From: Methylohalomonas lacus
GTDB taxonomy: Bacteria > Pseudomonadota > Gammaproteobacteria > Methylohalomonadales > Methylohalomonadaceae
Direction of reading: 5' to 3'
Assembly: GCF_024808875.1 (NCBI RefSeq)
Contig: NZ_JANUCT010000012.1
Location: forward strand, 30,908 to 94,907
Length of the DNA stretch: 64,000 nt
Positions 53,939-64,000 of this stretch are shown here, one piece after another; position 1 is the first letter of the stretch; the number at the start of each line of letters is the position of its first letter. Made by a program: the position numbers and the translations under genes. A model generated the notes under the pieces. The model ran no database searches and had not been told where the DNA came from. It saw nothing but the letters and a program-made list of their open reading frames with translations.

Positions 53939-55306
53939 ATGGCAACAGAAGCAGCAACTCAGTTTGCAGAGCAGGTTACCACCAACATGCTCCTGCAAAA
54001 CCTTGTATATGCTTCCGGCACGGTCGGAGCAATATTTATTGTAATCGGTCTGCTCTTGATCGATGTTGGGGGTGCCCGACGAAAAAACGCGTTTAATGCC
54101 GTCATTGAAAAAATGACGGGGTTCTTTATCAGTGCCGCAACCTATTTTCTGATCGGCTTTGCATTCTGGGCTTCCCAGTATTACATCATGGAAGGCTACA
54201 CGCTGATGGATACCATCAAGGATTGGTGGGGCGGCGGCGGACTTGCCAACTCGCTGGCGCAAAATGTGGACCCGGCGACCTTCCCCGGTATAAACAACTT
54301 CCAGATCTTCATTTTCTTCCTGGCTTGTTTTGCCGGTATCGTAACCGTCCTGCTGCATTTCGCAGTGTCGGAGCGCATGAAGGCATCGGCATTCTACGTC
54401 ACGGCCTTTGTTGCCGCCGTCGTTTCCTCGATACTCAGCTGGTGGACCTGGGGCTCGGTCGGCCCATTGACCAACCTGGGCTTCCATGACTTCTTTGGTG
54501 TCGGGTTTGTCTACTTGTTCCCGGCCGGCATGGCGCTGGTGTTCGTCCGCAAGCTCGGTGCGCGGCCCGGCCAGTTCGCGCCCCATGCCAAGGTGACCGA
54601 GTACCGGCCATCCGACATGGCGCTGGTGGCCACTGGTGTCATGACCATCTTTGCCGCCCTGCCGATGGTGATCCTGTCCTGCCTGTTCTTCGTTGATCCC
54701 GAGGCGCTGGCAGTCAGTGTGACCATGGCGGATACCAGTGTCGGTATTGCCTTCAATAACTACGCGGCAGCCTGGGCCGGTGGCATGATTATGGGTGCCA
54801 TCATTTCCTATGCGACGGGCAAGAACGCCTACCTGCTGCTCGGTCCGCTGGCGGGCTACGTGACCGGTGCCTCCGGCTTCGACGTCTACGTGCCGTGGCA
54901 GATGTTCCTCGTCGCCCTGGGTGGTCCGATCGTGGCCTACTTCGTCTACGAGTTCATGCAGAAGCGCAACGTCGACGAGCACAAGCTGATACCGCTGTTC
55001 ATCGGTGCCGGCTCCTACGGCCTGATCATGCTCGGCCTGTTGAAGGCGGGTACGCCGCGCGGCGGCTATATCGGCATCGAGGAAGGCGCGTACGCATTCC
55101 AGCATGGCGAGATCGGCATCCTGATGCAGGTCGTCGGCATTCTGGTTTGCGTCGGCCTTGGTATGGTCACGGCCTGGATACTGTCCTTCATTCTGGAGCA
55201 CACCACCGGACTGCGTGTCTCCGATGATGAACAGGCCGAAGGTCTGGATAAGGTCAAGTGGGGTATAGAGCCCGACGTCGACCTCAACTCCGAGAGCAAC
55301 ACCTAG
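53939..55306 (+). CDS. Amt-family transporter lacking the twin histidines (possible methylammonium carrier)
   Basis: The start ATG 53939 follows GGGGATT. The 455-residue protein has 11 membrane segments and the general Amt/Mep/Rh pattern, including FWASQYYIMEGYT, WWTWGSVGPLTNLGFHDFFGVGF and GKNAYLLLGPLAGYVTGASGF. At the pore, the region equal to DFAGGTVVH of AmtB reads DFFGVGFVY, so the first of the twin histidines is Tyr. The region equal to DVFGVHG reads LIPLFIG, so the second is also missing. It therefore differs from true ammonium channels. The gene sits in the methylamine region behind a NarL-type box, so methylammonium is a plausible substrate. Confidence 0.8.
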   Translation: MATEAATQFAEQVTTNMLLQNLVYASGTVGAIFIVIGLLLIDVGGARRKNAFNAVIEKMTGFFISAATYFLIGFAFWASQYYIMEGYTLMDTIKDWWGGGGLANSLAQNVDPATFPGINNFQIFIFFLACFAGIVTVLLHFAVSERMKASAFYVTAFVAAVVSSILSWWTWGSVGPLTNLGFHDFFGVGFVYLFPAGMALVFVRKLGARPGQFAPHAKVTEYRPSDMALVATGVMTIFAALPMVILSCLFFVDPEALAVSVTMADTSVGIAFNNYAAAWAGGMIMGAIISYATGKNAYLLLGPLAGYVTGASGFDVYVPWQMFLVALGGPIVAYFVYEFMQKRNVDEHKLIPLFIGAGSYGLIMLGLLKAGTPRGGYIGIEEGAYAFQHGEIGILMQVVGILVCVGLGMVTAWILSFILEHTTGLRVSDDEQAEGLDKVKWGIEPDVDLNSESNT

Positions 55307-55370
55307 GCCGTTCCGTACCGGTGTCACGCTGACCGGCCAGGCCAGCTAACGACACCGGCCAACGGATCCG

Positions 55371-55407
55371 ACGCCCGTATCGGGGATACCCGGTACGGGC
55401 GTTTTTT
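55371..55407 (+). terminator. rho-independent terminator after the Amt gene
   Basis: ACGCCCGTA (55371-55379) pairs with TACGGGCGT (55394-55402), with a further small stem inside the loop, followed by TTTTTT. It lies 65 bases after the stop. Confidence 0.88.
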
Positions 55408-55511
55408 ATGGTGATGCAGAAGTCTGTCGGTAGCACAGACACCCGCCGTTAGTACAAAACGGATAGGCATATGTCACGGGCACCAGGACAGGAGAACTGG
55501 AAGAGGCTGGA

Positions 55512-56177
55512 TTAGTTTATCCGCGGAAGGTCATCATCGCTGTCGTCATCCTCGAACTCCCAGTCATAGCGCTTAACCGGGGGCAGGGGATCCCGGTGGC
55601 GTAGTACGACGGCACAGAGGACGCCGGTAATTGCCCCGAACAAGTGGTACTCGAACGAGACCCCACGCGCCAGTGGAAACACCCCCCAGATCATGCCGCC
55701 GTACAGGAAGAAAACGACCAGCGTCAGGGCAATCGACTGCCGATCGCGGCGCAGGATGCCGCTGACCAGCATGTAAAACAGCATGCCGTAGGTCAGACCG
55801 CTGGCACCGATGTGCACGGACTCGCGGGCGAACAGCCATACGCCCAGACCGGAACCCAGCCAGATGATGGGCAAGGTGATGCGGCTGGCCCGGGGCGTGT
55901 TAAAGAGGACGAAAATACCCAGAACGAGTAGCGCCGGACTGTTGCTGATGAGATGGCCCCACGAGCCATGGATCAATGGTGCGGTCAGGATGCCGACCAG
56001 ACCCGAGGTAACGCCGGGGCGCACGCCCAGGAATGCCGGGTTCCATCCAGTGAAAAAGATAACCAGGTGAATCAGCCAGATCAGCCCGACAAAACCGGCG
56101 ACGCCGGCAGCGATCAGGCGTGACCGGCGGATCTGGACGGTCGGGTCATCAGGTTCGCTTACTCTTGCATTGAGCAT
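55512..56177 (-). CDS. rhomboid family intramembrane serine protease
   Basis: The 221-residue protein has six membrane segments. The rhomboid signatures are HGSWGHLISN in the second segment, the catalytic serine in VHIGASGLTYGMLFY and the catalytic histidine in SFEYHLFGAITG. The C-terminal tail is strongly acidic (DDDSDDDL). Bacterial rhomboids cleave membrane-protein substrates; no substrate gene is evident beside it. It lies at the GC-rich edge before the AT-rich island. Confidence 0.88.
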   Translation of the reverse strand: MLNARVSEPDDPTVQIRRSRLIAAGVAGFVGLIWLIHLVIFFTGWNPAFLGVRPGVTSGLVGILTAPLIHGSWGHLISNSPALLVLGIFVLFNTPRASRITLPIIWLGSGLGVWLFARESVHIGASGLTYGMLFYMLVSGILRRDRQSIALTLVVFFLYGGMIWGVFPLARGVSFEYHLFGAITGVLCAVVLRHRDPLPPVKRYDWEFEDDDSDDDLPRIN

Positions 56178-56399
56178 GTCTGTCGCTCGTTCGGACTGCT
56201 AACAAAGCTACAGGCTATGGCTTTAGCGGGAAAGCAGCCTGGACTCAGACTTGGTCAGACGAGTCGAACGCAGACCTGTCACGGTCCAGCAGGACCAGGA
56301 TATTATCTTGGTCAACTCAATCCGAGGTTGCGTCGGCTCCGTCTCGCTGGTACACCGACAGGCTAATAGTGAGGGGCGGTACACTAGCTTGACCTTGCT

Positions 56400-56436
56400 G
56401 TCTTATCTAATTGATTTAAAATCAATTAGATAAGAC
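56400..56436. repeat. 18-bp perfect palindrome at the island edge
   Basis: GTCTTATCTAATTGATTT (56400-56417) is exactly mirrored by AAATCAATTAGATAAGAC (56419-56436) about one central A. A small GACCA/TGGTC stem follows. It stands where base composition turns AT-rich, ahead of the defence-type genes, and has no T-run. It could be a recombination site, an operator or a cruciform element. Confidence 0.6.
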
Positions 56437-56512
56437 CAAAGGCGTGGTCGACTAAGACTCCAGGGGGCGCCATATTTCGATTCATCCAGTCAATCCGTAC
56501 CAATTGAATGAT

Positions 56513-56569
56513 ATGTCGATAAAACGGCTTTTCTTCGACATGTCTATAGAATGTGTCGACGCTATAGAC
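56513..56569. promoter_or_regulatory. nested inverted repeats upstream of the Nmad2 gene
   Basis: ATGTCGA (56513-56519) and TCGACAT (56535-56541) form one dyad, and GTCTATAG (56542-56549) and CTATAGAC (56562-56569) a second, 84 to 140 bases before the Nmad2 ATG. The pair looks like operator sites for an unknown regulator. Confidence 0.4.
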
Positions 56570-56652
56570 CGGAAAATTTTGCTTGTTAATAGGGTATTTT
56601 ACAGACAGTCACTGGATAATACTTAAGCACATTTTAAATTTAACTGATAATT

Positions 56653-57318
56653 ATGCCTCAATTATATTCTTACACCATTCCTATTGATGACGGTGCGGCC
56701 CCAAATCCATTTTTTGGGATGTGTACTTTGGCAATATGCAAACCCAAAATTCGCAAGACGGCTCAAGTGGGTGATTGGGTTGTAGGTATCGGATCTAAAA
56801 ATGCGCCAGGCGGCGACTTCAGCCAGAAATTAGTCTATGCGATGAATATAGAGGAAAAAATGTCACTGCAGGATTATGACAAAAGTGCCACTGCAAGATG
56901 GCCACATAGAATACCTGATATAACCAGTATGGCTTTGCAGGATCGGCTGGGGGATTGTATCTATGATTTTTCCAGCGGCGATATTCCTATCCAGAGATCG
57001 AGTGTTCATGATCAGGGAAACTACGATACGGATTTAAGTGGTGAAAATGTCCTAATTTCCAGAGATTTTTATTATTTTGGGAACCGACCTTTGTCCCTTC
57101 CCGAGCATTTGCTTGCGATATGTCATCCACAACAAGGTCATAGTAAAGACAGTAATGATCCTTATGTTCAAGATTTTATTAAGTGGATTCGATCCTTAAG
57201 TCTACCAGTTGGACAGGCCTATGGCTGGCCCGATTACATCATAGATTGGCATGGTTTCAAGGGTTGTGCTGGGTGCGCTATTAGGAAGGATGATGATCAA
57301 AAAGATAATGCCCATTAA
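56653..57318 (+). CDS. Nmad2-like protein (nucleotide modification-associated domain)
   Basis: The 221-residue protein has an N-terminus of the Nmad2 type: LYSYTIPIDDGAAPNPFFGMCTLAICKPKIRKTAQVGDWVVGIGSK (in parts). It continues with a central FYYFG motif and a C-terminal WPDYIIDWHGFKGCAGCAIR containing a close Cys pair. The family was named for association with modified-DNA and R-M gene sets, and its biochemistry is unknown. It is AT-rich like the rest of the island and lies 69 bases before the SNF2 helicase in the same direction. The family call is from memory of the motif. Confidence 0.7.
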   Translation: MPQLYSYTIPIDDGAAPNPFFGMCTLAICKPKIRKTAQVGDWVVGIGSKNAPGGDFSQKLVYAMNIEEKMSLQDYDKSATARWPHRIPDITSMALQDRLGDCIYDFSSGDIPIQRSSVHDQGNYDTDLSGENVLISRDFYYFGNRPLSLPEHLLAICHPQQGHSKDSNDPYVQDFIKWIRSLSLPVGQAYGWPDYIIDWHGFKGCAGCAIRKDDDQKDNAH

Positions 57319-57387
57319 CTGATAGTTTACGGCTAGCCTGATTCAAGCGATATTACGAATAATATTATATCAGCTAATAAGAAAACT

Positions 57388-60243
57388 ATGATAACGGAAT
57401 ATCAAGCAAAATACTTTGCCTGGGAGTTAACCCGACGCCGCCGTGGTTATGGTGATGACCGCATAGTGCAGTCTCTCTTTGACGCTAGTGTCGATTTAAA
57501 TCCTCATCAAATTGATGCAGCTCTATTTGCTCTGCAAAATCCCTTGACCAAAGGGCACTTGTTGGCTGACGAGGTTGGACTAGGTAAAACTATTGAAGCC
57601 GCACTTGTACTTGCTCAATATTGGGCCGAGCGTCGACGTAACTTGTTAGTAATTTGTCCAGCATCATTACGCAAGCAATGGGCTAATGAACTGGCTGAAA
57701 AATTTCATCTAGATACGCAAATACTTGATGCAAGAAGGTGGAAGCAACTTCGTAAAGAAGGATTTGACAACCCTTTAAGTCAAGACTGGGTAAATATCAT
57801 TTCCTATAACTTTGCTGTCAATATTGAAAAACAGTTGAGTCAGGTTCCATGGGATCTGGTTGTCATGGATGAAGCACAAAAACTACGTAATGCACACCGC
57901 GACAGTCATAAATCTGGACAGTCCATTAAAAGGTCTCTGGCAGGATCGAGAAAGCTGTTATTGACAGCGACACCACTCCAGAACAGTCTTCTGGAAATCT
58001 ATGGTCTTTCCACAATCATTGACGAGCACCTTTTTGGAGACGCAGTTAGTTTCCGAAGTCAGTATATGCGTTCAGATGGCGATCTTCAGGGTTTGAAGCA
58101 TCGGTTGAGAGATTTTACCAAACGCACCTTGCGCCGACAGGTATTGGAATATATCCAGTATACTGAACGACGGCCATTGACGATCCCATTTGAGCCTAGT
58201 GACGAAGAACAGAGACTATATGATCTAGTTTCCGGATACCTTCAACGCGAGGATTGTTATGGTTTTCCTCCTCGTCAGCGCCATTTGATTGGCTTAGTTC
58301 TGCGTAAATTACTAGCCTCTTCAACTGAGGCGGTTACTGCAACTTTACAAATTATATTGGAGCGACTACAGAAACTAGAACAGCAGAAGACATTGGATGA
58401 TGATTGGTTAGAGAATCTTTTGTCAGAGGATGATATCGATGAAGAAATCCTAGAAGAGACCGGTTCAAGCAATGAAACGTCTCTTGCTTGTCAAGAGCAG
58501 GATATCGATCCCGTCAAGCTCCGTGGCGAAATCGCCGAAATCGAACAATACATCCAACTGGCAAGAAGTATCAAGGAAGATAAAAAGTCTTATGCCTTGC
58601 TTCACGCTATTGAGACAGGTTTCGAGCGCATGCGTGAGATGGGTGCGCCAACCAAGGCAGTCATTTTTACGGAATCTCGTCGTACTCAGGAGTATCTGGC
58701 CCGTTTTCTGGAGTCACACGGCTTCCGGGATAAGGTGATCACCTTTAGTGGCTCTAATACTTCATCATCGGCGACTGGTATCTACCAACGCTGGCTCAAG
58801 AATTACGCAGGTAGTGACCGTGTGACTGGCAGTGCCGCAATCGATAGACGTACAGCATTAGTAGACTATTTTCGCGATCAGGGCGAGATTATGATTGCTA
58901 CTGAGGCCGGCGCCGAGGGCATCAATCTCCAGTTCTGTGCTCTAGTTATTAACTACGATCTGCCCTGGAACCCTCAACGAGTCGAGCAGCGTATTGGCCG
59001 TTGTCATCGATATGGTCAGAAATTTGATGTAGTTGTTATTAATTTCATGAATCAGCGTAATGCTGCAGATAGGCGCGTATTAGAACTGCTGTCTGAGAAG
59101 TTTCATCTTTTCGATGGTGTATTTGGTGCCTCTGACGAGATTTTAGGGCGAATTGAATCCGGTGTAGATTTCGAAAAACGTATCTCGGAAATTTATGAAA
59201 CTTGTCGTACACCTCAAGAAATCGAAGCGGCGTTTACTAAACTAAGGAGTGAGTTAGAGGGCTCGATTGAGTCTCGTATGCGGGAGACCGAGCAAAAGCT
59301 GCTGGAACACTTCGATGCAAATATTCACGAATTACTTAAGGTTAGACGCGAAAGAGCCGAAGAGAATCTGGATCGTATTAGCAAACTATTTTGGCAACTC
59401 ACACGCTACATACTTAATGATATGGCGTGTTTCGAACAAGAAAAATTAGCGTTTAACTTGCAGGAATCTCCCACGCCAGCGGCGGAGAAGGGCGAATATC
59501 GCCTGATTCGTAAGGGCGAAGCTGCCCCCGAACATGCTCATCTATATCGTCTCAGTCACCCATTAGGTGAGTATGTATTGGATGCAGGAAGAAGGTTAGA
59601 GACGCCATCAGCACTTGTAAAGTTTGATTTGTCTGGCCATGCCTTAAAAATCTCAGTCCTTGAACAACTTAGCACCAAGTCGGGTTGGCTCGATCTCAAT
59701 TTATTGGAACTGGAGATTTTCGAACGCGAGGAATATTTGGTCTTTACGGGCTTGGCGGATGACGGTACAACCCTGGACCAGGAGGCCTGTGAACAACTGT
59801 TCACATTGGCTGCAACCGTAGAATCTCTTGATGACACGAAACCACCACAGCTTTTAGAGAGTAATGCCCAACTTCAATTACAGGCTAAGCGTAGTCAAGC
59901 GCTGGATGAAAATAACGAATATTTTCAGCGCGAACGGGAAAAGCTGGAGCAGTGGGCGGATGATCAGATTATGGCAGCTGAACAAACTCTGCATGACACT
60001 AAGATCAAGATTCGGGATACCAAGCGCCGGGCTCGCACCGCAGCGACTGTCGAAGAGCAGAAGCAGCTACAGGAAGAGCTTAAACGCCTCGAAAGTCAGC
60101 AGCGTCGTCAGCGTCAGGAGATATTTGACGTGGAGGATGACATTGAGAAACGGCGGGATGAGCTAATTGCTGCCCTGGAAAAGCGACTACAACAGCGTAG
60201 TGTTACCCACCACCTGTTTCGGATACGGTGGGAATTGGCTTAG
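57388..60243 (+). CDS. SNF2/HepA-like helicase of a defence-type gene set
   Basis: The 951-residue SNF2 superfamily ATPase has motif I LLADEVGLGKTIEAALVL (about residue 65), motif II MDEAQKLRN, motif III LLLTATPLQNSLLEIYG, and motifs V-VI EAGAEGINLQ and RVEQRIGRCHRYGQ. Acidic spacers lie at about 320-370, and a long coiled coil occupies about residues 840-935 near the C-terminus. Such helicases occur in class 1 DISARM (DrmD) and in sets with a type III-like methyltransferase and restriction helicase. A methyltransferase gene does follow, after HipBA. Neighbours beyond the window would decide the system. Confidence 0.85.
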   Translation: MITEYQAKYFAWELTRRRRGYGDDRIVQSLFDASVDLNPHQIDAALFALQNPLTKGHLLADEVGLGKTIEAALVLAQYWAERRRNLLVICPASLRKQWANELAEKFHLDTQILDARRWKQLRKEGFDNPLSQDWVNIISYNFAVNIEKQLSQVPWDLVVMDEAQKLRNAHRDSHKSGQSIKRSLAGSRKLLLTATPLQNSLLEIYGLSTIIDEHLFGDAVSFRSQYMRSDGDLQGLKHRLRDFTKRTLRRQVLEYIQYTERRPLTIPFEPSDEEQRLYDLVSGYLQREDCYGFPPRQRHLIGLVLRKLLASSTEAVTATLQIILERLQKLEQQKTLDDDWLENLLSEDDIDEEILEETGSSNETSLACQEQDIDPVKLRGEIAEIEQYIQLARSIKEDKKSYALLHAIETGFERMREMGAPTKAVIFTESRRTQEYLARFLESHGFRDKVITFSGSNTSSSATGIYQRWLKNYAGSDRVTGSAAIDRRTALVDYFRDQGEIMIATEAGAEGINLQFCALVINYDLPWNPQRVEQRIGRCHRYGQKFDVVVINFMNQRNAADRRVLELLSEKFHLFDGVFGASDEILGRIESGVDFEKRISEIYETCRTPQEIEAAFTKLRSELEGSIESRMRETEQKLLEHFDANIHELLKVRRERAEENLDRISKLFWQLTRYILNDMACFEQEKLAFNLQESPTPAAEKGEYRLIRKGEAAPEHAHLYRLSHPLGEYVLDAGRRLETPSALVKFDLSGHALKISVLEQLSTKSGWLDLNLLELEIFEREEYLVFTGLADDGTTLDQEACEQLFTLAATVESLDDTKPPQLLESNAQLQLQAKRSQALDENNEYFQREREKLEQWADDQIMAAEQTLHDTKIKIRDTKRRARTAATVEEQKQLQEELKRLESQQRRQRQEIFDVEDDIEKRRDELIAALEKRLQQRSVTHHLFRIRWELA

Positions 60244-60451
60244 TTCTCTGACAAGGACACTACCAACGCTAGATTAGTAAATATTTATAAAAATCAATAG
60301 CATATACTAGACTTCACCACGGACGCCGAAGTAGGAACCTAGTTAGAATCAGCCTGTTAAGCGATAAAACCTAAAAATAACAAATAGTTAGTGTTCTATG
60401 GACAGACATCGCTTTCCGAGCCCAGAATTTGCATCCTACTAAATAAATCAT

Positions 60452-60484
60452 ATATGATTCACTATAACATTTAGTGAATCATAT
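60452..60484. promoter_or_regulatory. 12-bp inverted repeat, candidate HipB operator
   Basis: ATATGATTCACT (60452-60463) and AGTGAATCATAT (60473-60484) are perfect reverse complements with a 9-base spacer, ending 10 bases before the hipB ATG. The position suits autorepression by HipB or HipBA. The rest of the 60244-60494 gap shows no gene. Confidence 0.65.
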
Positions 60485-60494
60485 TCTTTACAAA

Positions 60495-60815
60495 ATGAGA
60501 AAATTCCAGCTTCCAGCTCGTGTCCAAGCCCACCTCCGTGCCCAAGGCGATCTGGTCAGCGCGGCACGCCGGGCCCGGGGCATGACCCAGGCGGACTTGG
60601 CAGCGCGTGCTGGGACTTCCCGGCCCACCATCTATCGCCTGGAAGACGGTCAGCCGAATGTCGCCTGGGGTACGGTAATGACGGTCTGCTGGTTGCTGGA
60701 TATTCCTACCGATCCGGATCTGATGGACCCTGTCCGCCGGGCCGAATTGCTGTCCGAGGCAGCAGCCGTGCAAAGGGCACGTGGCAGCAGCCGGGAACTG
60801 GATGATGACTTTTAA
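60495..60815 (+). CDS. hipB: HipB-like antitoxin (XRE family)
   Basis: The start is set at ATG 60495 (MRKFQLPARVQ); an in-frame GTG at 60474 lies inside the inverted repeat. The 106-residue protein has a XRE helix-turn-helix, SAARRARGMTQADLAARAGTSRPTIYRLEDGQ, followed by a short helical tail. It overlaps hipA by 11 bases. It should bind the upstream dyad and neutralise HipA. Together with hipA it is GC-richer than the helicase before it, hinting at separate acquisition. Confidence 0.85.
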   Translation: MRKFQLPARVQAHLRAQGDLVSAARRARGMTQADLAARAGTSRPTIYRLEDGQPNVAWGTVMTVCWLLDIPTDPDLMDPVRRAELLSEAAAVQRARGSSRELDDDF

Positions 60816-62049
60816 GCCCGGTCATACTGAGGCCTATATCTGGATCTGGCTGCCAGGGGAGACAGACCCTGTCGTCTGCGGCAAAGTGGCTGCGCGGGAT
60901 GCGGGCCCGAATGCCATCCATCGGTTTGTCTATGGGCGCTCATACCGTGACTTGGAGGCGGCTATTCCCTTGCTCCCCCACGCTCTGCCGATTAAGGCCG
61001 GCGAGCAACCCAGCCGCCGCGGGCTGCACGGTGTGTTGCGGGATGCCGCGCCGGACGCCTGGGGCCGGCGTGTGCTGATGTATAAATTGCAAATGTCGGT
61101 AGAGCGAGGCGAAGCGGAATTAACGGAAATCGATTACCTTCTGGCCGGTGGGCAGGGCGTTGGTGCACTGCACTTTCAAGGTGATGCGGAGGCGTGGCAG
61201 CCAAAGGCGAGCCATACTGCTGAATTGAAAGATATGCTGTCCGCGGCCGAGGCAGTCGAGCAGAATCAGCCGTTACCGCCGGAGCTGGATCAGGCACTGT
61301 TGCATGGCACCAGCATTGGCGGTGCTCGGCCCAAGGTATTAATTAATGGGGAGAGTGGCCAACCGGCAATCGCCAAATTCAGCTCCACGACAGACCATCA
61401 TCCTATGGTGAAGCTTGAGGCCCTGGCATTATTGTTGGCGCGCCGGGTGGGTATAGAGACCGTGACCAGCCAGCAGCTCTCGGTGATGAATAAAGATGTC
61501 TTGCTGGTGAACCGTTTTGACAGCGAGGCAGCTAGATCCGGACGGCGGCATTTTTTCAGTGCATTAACCGCCCTCGACCTGGATGAAATGGAGGCACGTT
61601 ATGCCGGTTACCCGGATTTGGCAGATTACCTGCGTCACTACTCCGATGATGTAACGGCCCAATGCCGCGAGTTGTTTCGCCGTATGCTACTAAATATCAT
61701 GATCGGTAATTCCGATGATCATGCGCGTAACCATGCTCTGTTCTGGGACGGCCGCCATGTACATCTCACACCGGCCTACGATATTTGTGTAATGCCCCGG
61801 ATGTCCCTGGAAAGCAGCCAGGCAATGGAAGTCGGGGAGCAGGGCAAGCGCGGTACGCTGGCTAATGCCCTTTCCAGTTGTGGTCGTTTCGGTTTGACCA
61901 AAGCGGAAGCGCTACAAATGGCTGAGGAAATGGAAGTCTTGATCCGGCAATCATGGCAGGAAGCCTGTGAGGAGGCAGAGATTCCGGAACAACTTGCGGC
62001 TAATCTATGGGAACGCACGGTACTGTCACCGGCGCTTCATCAGGACTGA
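60805..62049 (+). CDS. hipA: HipA-like Ser/Thr kinase toxin
   Basis: The start is taken at 60805 (an ATG at 60802 is also in frame), inside the hipB end. The 414-residue protein has the HipA fold: DAAPDAWGRRVL, the Gly-rich GTSIGGARPKVLI, the catalytic loop NIMIGNSDDHARNHALFWDG with Asp and Asn, and the metal-binding TPAYDICVMPR. HipA kinases phosphorylate translation factors, classically glutamyl-tRNA synthetase, and cause dormancy. Placement between a defence-type helicase and a methyltransferase suggests it was inserted there or serves as an abortive arm. Confidence 0.88.
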   Translation: MTFKPGHTEAYIWIWLPGETDPVVCGKVAARDAGPNAIHRFVYGRSYRDLEAAIPLLPHALPIKAGEQPSRRGLHGVLRDAAPDAWGRRVLMYKLQMSVERGEAELTEIDYLLAGGQGVGALHFQGDAEAWQPKASHTAELKDMLSAAEAVEQNQPLPPELDQALLHGTSIGGARPKVLINGESGQPAIAKFSSTTDHHPMVKLEALALLLARRVGIETVTSQQLSVMNKDVLLVNRFDSEAARSGRRHFFSALTALDLDEMEARYAGYPDLADYLRHYSDDVTAQCRELFRRMLLNIMIGNSDDHARNHALFWDGRHVHLTPAYDICVMPRMSLESSQAMEVGEQGKRGTLANALSSCGRFGLTKAEALQMAEEMEVLIRQSWQEACEEAEIPEQLAANLWERTVLSPALHQD

Positions 62050-62080
62050 ACGTAATAATCATTATAGAAATGGAAATGGC

Positions 62081-63923
<1,843 letters not shown>

Positions 63924-63937
<14 letters not shown>

Positions 63938-63991
63938 GGTAAAGAGCCAGCTGCTATAGTTCGGCTTTTTCCCGACCAAGAGAAATTGCAC
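63924..63991. mobile_element. hairpin-ended sequence interrupting the methyltransferase gene
   Basis: GTGCAATTTCT (63924-63934) and AGAAATTGCAC (63981-63991) form an 11-bp perfect inverted repeat. Inside it GGGTAAAGAGCC and GGCTTTTTCCC extend the stem. The methyltransferase reading frame stops at 63937 within it. This could be the end of an insertion sequence, a MITE or a structured intron; the remainder is beyond the window, so the element type cannot be named. Confidence 0.35.
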
Positions 63992-64000
63992 CATGAACTA

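Noticed and set aside
56440..56500. Possible tRNA 3' end as attachment site of the island (sequence ending GGGGGCGCCA).
   Set aside because: No TTCGANTCC T-arm at the right distance and no cloverleaf could be folded.

Overview
The window looks like a chromosomal segment of a gammaproteobacterium, probably marine or otherwise living on osmolytes and methylated amines. The grounds are a BCCT betaine carrier, a bifunctional PutA, a RibB fused to a degenerate GTP cyclohydrolase II domain, a TorF-family porin, the UvrC paralogue Cho, and a large methylated-amine gene set of the type known from facultative methylotrophs. The species cannot be named from the sequence. Flanking housekeeping and accessory genes are GC-rich. 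The amine region from about 20 to 44 kb, and especially the regulatory genes at 36-43 kb, is visibly AT-richer, which suggests a separate history.

Layout. 0-19.7 kb: mixed genes. These include a Mrr-like nuclease fragment, small hypothetical and membrane proteins, two tandem copies of the PQQ precursor gene pqqA without pqqBCDE, a PhyH-type dioxygenase, an AI-2E-type permease, a cNMP/CBS/DUF294 protein with a DnaQ-like exonuclease, a BCCT carrier with a UspA protein, PutA, an SDR, a GAF protein, a fluoroacetate dehalogenase-like hydrolase and Cho. 19.7-55.3 kb: the methylated-amine region. 55.5-64 kb: a rhomboid gene, then an AT-rich defence-type island with an Nmad2 protein, a SNF2 helicase, HipBA and a DNA methyltransferase gene broken near the window end.

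The amine region reads as a nearly complete route from trimethylamine to ammonium. A trimethylamine dehydrogenase (tmd) keeps the diagnostic residues of the Methylophilus enzyme. It sits in one run with a membrane haem/Fe-S oxidoreductase, an LRV-repeat protein and the cognate ETF (etfBA). This implies TMA -> Tmd -> ETF -> membrane Fe-S protein -> quinone. A GcvT-like protein and a short flavin reductase precede tmd and are candidates for handling dimethylamine or folate-bound C1. Methylamine would enter through an atypical Amt-family carrier, be ligated to glutamate by GmaS, converted to N-methylglutamate by MgsABC and oxidised by the heterotetrameric MgdABCD, giving glutamate and methylene-tetrahydrofolate. 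FolE2 (folate synthesis), RibBX (flavin synthesis), N-formylglutamate amidohydrolase, a GFA-family protein, a class I glutamine amidotransferase and another FAD oxidoreductase lie in the same region.

Control. A soluble NarX-like histidine kinase, a NarL-type response regulator and a PAS/GGDEF/EAL protein with degraded catalytic motifs lie together at 36-40.5 kb. A recurring 16-bp palindrome with the NarL-type 7-2-7 architecture (TAC-N10-GTA, core TAGGTGGTA) occurs in the mgdA/gcvT gap (twice), the folE2/FAD-oxidoreductase gap, upstream of the Amt gene and upstream of the kinase. The simplest reading is one regulon under the local response regulator; this is inference from sequence.
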